Of a stretch of DNA of 64,000 nt, positions 60,150-64,000 are shown one piece after another. The stretch comes from Dillenia suffruticosa (Eukaryota > Streptophyta > Magnoliopsida > Dilleniales > Dilleniaceae): contig JAVTVX010000012.1 of the NCBI GenBank assembly GCA_033439265.1, positions 29,706,761 through 29,770,760 on the forward strand, written 5' to 3'. Both the position numbers and the translations under genes were made by a program. Position 1 is the first letter of the stretch, and every line of letters begins with the position of its first letter. Under the pieces are notes generated by a model. That model searched no databases. It was not told the DNA's origin and worked only from the letters and a program-made list of their open reading frames with translations.

Positions 60150-62940
60150 CTATTGGTCAGCTTTACATTACAAATCGTCCTCTTCCCTTGAGCTTAATGC
60201 TTGGTACCCTAATCCGACGACTACCCATTCTACAACATTGAGTCACCTTATATGGACCATGTTAAGGTTTCATATTCAATTTTAGGTCCTCTTCTTGGGT
60301 TGATTTTTATAAAAGTTTAACATTCTATTTGAAAATATATGTAAAATTAATAATATTATTATTATTCAAAGTGAGAACCTTTCATCGCAATTTCATATGG
60401 TGTCTAATTCAGACAATATCACTGGAAAAATCTATTTGTCTTTTTCCTTTGGAAGGTGAGAATATCACCTATATTCCTCTTTTTCGATTTATCTATTTTA
60501 TTATATTTTTAGTATTTTTTTTAAAGACAGAAATAATTTTTAATTTGTATATATCTATTTTATTGTGTATATCAAGAGGAAGAGTCCTGTGGCATGGGCT
60601 CAAAGAAACAAGGTTGGGCTAGTGTTGACCGTAAGAGCACGAAAGCGACCAATGGAAAAAGCGAAGTAACAGTGTGAGTGCGAGTGATCACAAAGAAATC
60701 AAAAGATATGGGACCCAAAACAAAGGGATTGTCAAGTCTTGTCAATAAGCTTTTTGGGGTCCCACCTTATTGTATGGCTTAGATTCGTCGGATTGTGATC
60801 GTACGTCTCCGTCTTTCCCTTGTCCTTTTGGGCATCATACCCCATTTTTCTTATCTTATTTATTTATTTATTTTTATTTTTCATATTTTTTGGTCAGGCG
60901 TTTTGAAGCAGCCAAGCAAACATTTCTTTTTCATACACTCAGTTTCACTCTTTTCTTTTCTCGAGAATCGAGATGGACCCTTTGTTCGTTCTTTTTCTTC
61001 CGGTATCAAGAAAAAATAATTTTTAATTTTGATTTCTACTATTTTCTATATTAAAAAATGTGATTAACGTATCGTTATTTTTAAATTTGTATACCTATAT
61101 TACCCTCTCAAAATTTGGAAAATAAAATTTTCCAAGTAACTACATAGATGTTTAGAAATTTTCATATTATCTCAACTTATCTGTATTTTATTTTTTATTT
61201 ATAATATTTTTAAATTAAAATAAAAGTATTTTTTGTATAGAAAACATAAACTATTATAAATAGAAGTCAAACTTTTCAAAAAAAAAAAATAGATTATAAA
61301 AAATTCCACCTATTTGAATTGAAATTAGTCTCAATTTTCAGCCAACAATAGCATTTTTTTTTGTTTTCACTATTAGTATCTGAGTTTTATTTGATTAATC
61401 CGTTTCGAGTACTGTGGGGTTTATTTTAGATGTCGGTTCTCTCAAATCCTTTTTCGTCATTTTTAAGACTCAAACTCGAGATTTCTAGGTAAGGAGTAGA
61501 ATATTCGTTTATTCAATTTAAAACAGTCTGGTACTAACAGGAGCAATAATATATATCCAACATTGACTAAATTAATCTTTTAATTCTGGTATATAAATAT
61601 AAAAATATCCAACTTATTAAGTAGTATTTAAAAATAAAAATCAGAATCTCTTCTATCAAACTATTTTAAACTTAAATTCAAACTTCGGACTTGATATTTA
61701 ACTTTTAAGAGATAAATCAAACTCTTTTTTAATTATAATAAAAACAACAATTCTTATTATTATTAGTATTATCATCCCTAATAAACGTATTAAGATCATT
61801 TGTAATAAAATTAGGCACTCTGATCTTTTCCCCCAAAAAAAAAAAAAAAGAAAGAAAAGAAGTGCACACAGAAATCATCATTTCAATAATTTTTGATAGC
61901 CATGAAAGATACCTTAGCAAATGGCTTTACCCCTTTGGATTTTAAGTGTTCTTCGAATATACCCAAAAATAATGACATATTCCCTATGTGTTTACTGGCC
62001 TTGCAATTACGAGGCGGGGGCCACTTCTTCCATTATTATGGCCTCCTTTACATTTAAACCACTCAAAATAAATTATTAGGATATTCAACATGAAACTTTA
62101 TCGGGAAGAATTCAAAAGGAAAATATCACTTTCAGTTAAATATAGTGTGAATTATTGTCGGTTTGAATATCTGGTTAATCTGATAATTTAACACTAACAT
62201 TCTATAAGTGAGATTTTGGATTCCATTTTTATGTATAGAAAAATTATATATCGAAAGAGTTTTATCTCTTAAACGATTAACACAATATGAAATTAATTTA
62301 ATTAAATTCAATATAATTATCCGATATCTATAATTTATTAAAAAAATATGAATCAGTGCCGATAATCTGGACAAAAAAAATACTACCACCAACCTTCTTG
62401 TTTTTTTTTTTATTTATTTTTGGTTGTATAAAACACTCTATAAATCAAGACGCTCATAGCATGCTTATGAAATTTGGCTTAAGAAGTTACACCAAAATAG
62501 TTTCTAAGCAAACTCGTGTGTTTTAGATGTTATTTTCAATTTTAAACCTATTAGTATAAAAAATTTCTTACTATTATAATCATTTTCTCTTGTTTTATAT
62601 AAAATTTTTTATCATAATTCAAAAATATTACTAAAGGAACAATACAAAATATTTTATTTGTAGAAATTAGAAGAAGATAATCTAGTGCATGTGTTCTTGA
62701 ATGAAATATATTATCTAGGCATTTTAAATAAGTTTGAATATTAAAAAGCTAGATAGAAATTCTTGCGGGCGGATTGTATTGCCGTCATGGAATCACAACG
62801 ATAATAACAAATTGAATTTTAATCTCATATTTTATAGTCGGCCATTTAAGGATGATCATGGAACAACAAAGGAAAAAATTACACAATCTTTAATATTTGA
62901 TTCAGAATTATTACCATTTTAAATTAAATTACGAATTAAA
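60150..62940. other. Intergenic DNA
   Basis: No supported gene. A GC-richer patch at 60590-60850 contains GGGTCCCAC (TCP-site-like) and an imperfect inverted pair TGGGACCC / GGGTCCCA. The segment 61380-61500 has SINE-like phrases (GATTAATCCG, ACTCAAACTCGAGATTTC) without clear ends. Confidence 0.35.
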
Positions 62941-62951
62941 GTTAAGAGTAT

Positions 62952-63057
62952 ATCCCTTAGGGATAGCTCAAGTGGTTTCATCACTTTCATTCATTCTTTC
63001 TCTATTCGATATCGTTTGATTGTATCTTTTTATATAAAAATAAATAAATAAATAAAA
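62952..63057 (+). mobile_element. Short SINE-like insertion with 10 bp target-site duplication
   Basis: TTAAGAGTAT occurs at 62942-62951 and 63058-63067. The body begins ATCCCTTAGGGATAGCTCAA, with the box A-like GGATAGCTCAAGTGG, lacks a clear box B, and ends in AAATAAATAAATAAATAAAA. It looks like a tRNA-headed SINE, truncated or diverged. Confidence 0.55.
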
Positions 63058-63626
63058 TTAAGAGTATCGTGAATTATTTTATATCGTGATATAAAATTAT
63101 AATATCTAAGAGGATTTTATTGATTTTATATATATTAAGAACATTTGTAAATTTGAAGTCAGATATAAAAAATTTCTGGAATTATTTTTTTGTCCGAATA
63201 AAAATAAACTTGTTCAAGTAACAATTTATGAATAAAAAAAGAAATAAAAAATGAAAGTCTAACAGTATTTGGAAAAACATTTAGAAATGATGTGATAGTA
63301 TAAATTGTATTAGTCAAAATTGTGAAAGCAAATAATGAGGTTTGTAAGGTGGTAAATCGTCAAATGCAGCTTTGGAATCCCGGTACGAGGAAAGGTCAAG
63401 AAGATGCATTCTATGAAAAGGTATAATTATTATTTCTGTAAAATTTTATGCATAATCTTATTATGACGAACGTGTCGAGAGTGTCTGCTAGCGATGTTAA
63501 CAGGAACAGAACAGGGGTTGGGAAAAGTACTTGCTGACTGTTCCCATAGCACCTGAGGAGAGGAGACACTAACCCCTTTTGTCTTAATTTGATTGCCGGC
63601 CCCAATAACGTCTAATTTTAACTATT

Positions 63627-63631
<5 letters not shown>

Positions 63632-63675
<44 letters not shown>

Positions 63676-63677
63676 TA
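63632..63677. repeat. (GA)n microsatellite followed by G run
   Basis: About 17 GA units then about 10 G. It resembles purine-rich leaders of plant genes, but no coding region follows within the window. Confidence 0.9.
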
Positions 63678-64000
63678 TTACAAAGAATCGAAGGCACACT
63701 GCTTCTCAATGAATAGTAGTAATTCTCAGAAGCAAAGAATAAAACGTTCTGTGCAGTGCAGGGCAGGTCGTACCACAGTGGTTTTATTAATTTAATGTTG
63801 TTATAAATTCTATTCCATCGAATACAGATAAATGCTAGACTTCATGATCATCAAGACAGCCAAGGTGATAGGAAGGGAAGTGACCGTCTTTTCTGATATT
63901 GTGCGACTAAAAGTTTTTAATTAAATATTTTTTTATATTAAGATTTAATATTTGAGTTTTTATAAATTTAAATATTTTTATCATTTTTATCATTTTTATA

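Noticed and set aside
60708..60765. MicroRNA-like hairpin from TGGGACCC / GGGTCCCA
   Set aside because: The pairing is short and imperfect, and no known microRNA sequence is present.
1..64000. CRISPR arrays, operons, ribosome binding sites or other prokaryotic features
   Set aside because: The window is a plant nuclear region with spliced genes. Its regular repeats are microsatellites or short tandem duplications.

Overview
This is a plant nuclear window: AT-rich, with GT-AG introns, long intergenic DNA, many microsatellites and decayed transposable elements. The three proteins I could reconstruct all have close plant counterparts, and the repeat mix suggests a eudicot, possibly a woody rosid. 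That taxonomic guess is inference; I cannot name the species.

Layout. 1-1300 is the 3' end of a broken Ty3/gypsy chromovirus polyprotein (integrase plus chromodomain), followed by LTR-like DNA to about 2.6 kb and a probable copia-type LTR remnant to about 3.8 kb. 5657-13332 (minus) is a complete six-exon ERD4/OSCA3.1 osmosensing channel gene encoding 724 aa. 13.4-20 kb is intergenic; it carries a cluster of ABA and drought cis-elements, a tandem duplication and several tRNA-like SINEs. 20204-31207 (minus) is a complete seven-exon hydroxyproline O-galactosyltransferase (galectin plus GT31 domains, 682 aa) with a 7.2 kb first intron full of repeats. 31.4-34.7 kb is a divergent intergenic region holding one unidentified coding-like relic. 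34739-45582 (plus) is HEMERA/pTAC12/PAP5 in nine exons (about 537 aa; the first exon is uncertain), with an RTE-type LINE in its last intron and a perfect 27 bp inverted repeat just after the stop codon. 46972-47033 holds a truncated U2 snRNA copy between 16 bp direct repeats. 47.2-64 kb shows no intact protein gene: SINEs, a hAT-like element, GA/CT tracts, coding-like scraps and a TATA-bearing promoter-like segment near 54.6 kb.

The three genes do not form a pathway. ERD4 is a membrane stress channel, the GT31 enzyme glycosylates arabinogalactan proteins in the secretory pathway, and HEMERA acts in plastid transcription and nuclear phytochrome signalling. I found no convincing new multi-gene system. 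The most distinctive observations are the U2 retrocopy with target-site duplication, the inverted repeat ending in a poly(A) signal behind HEMERA, the ABRE/DRE cluster upstream of ERD4, and several short elements whose target-site duplications can be read directly.
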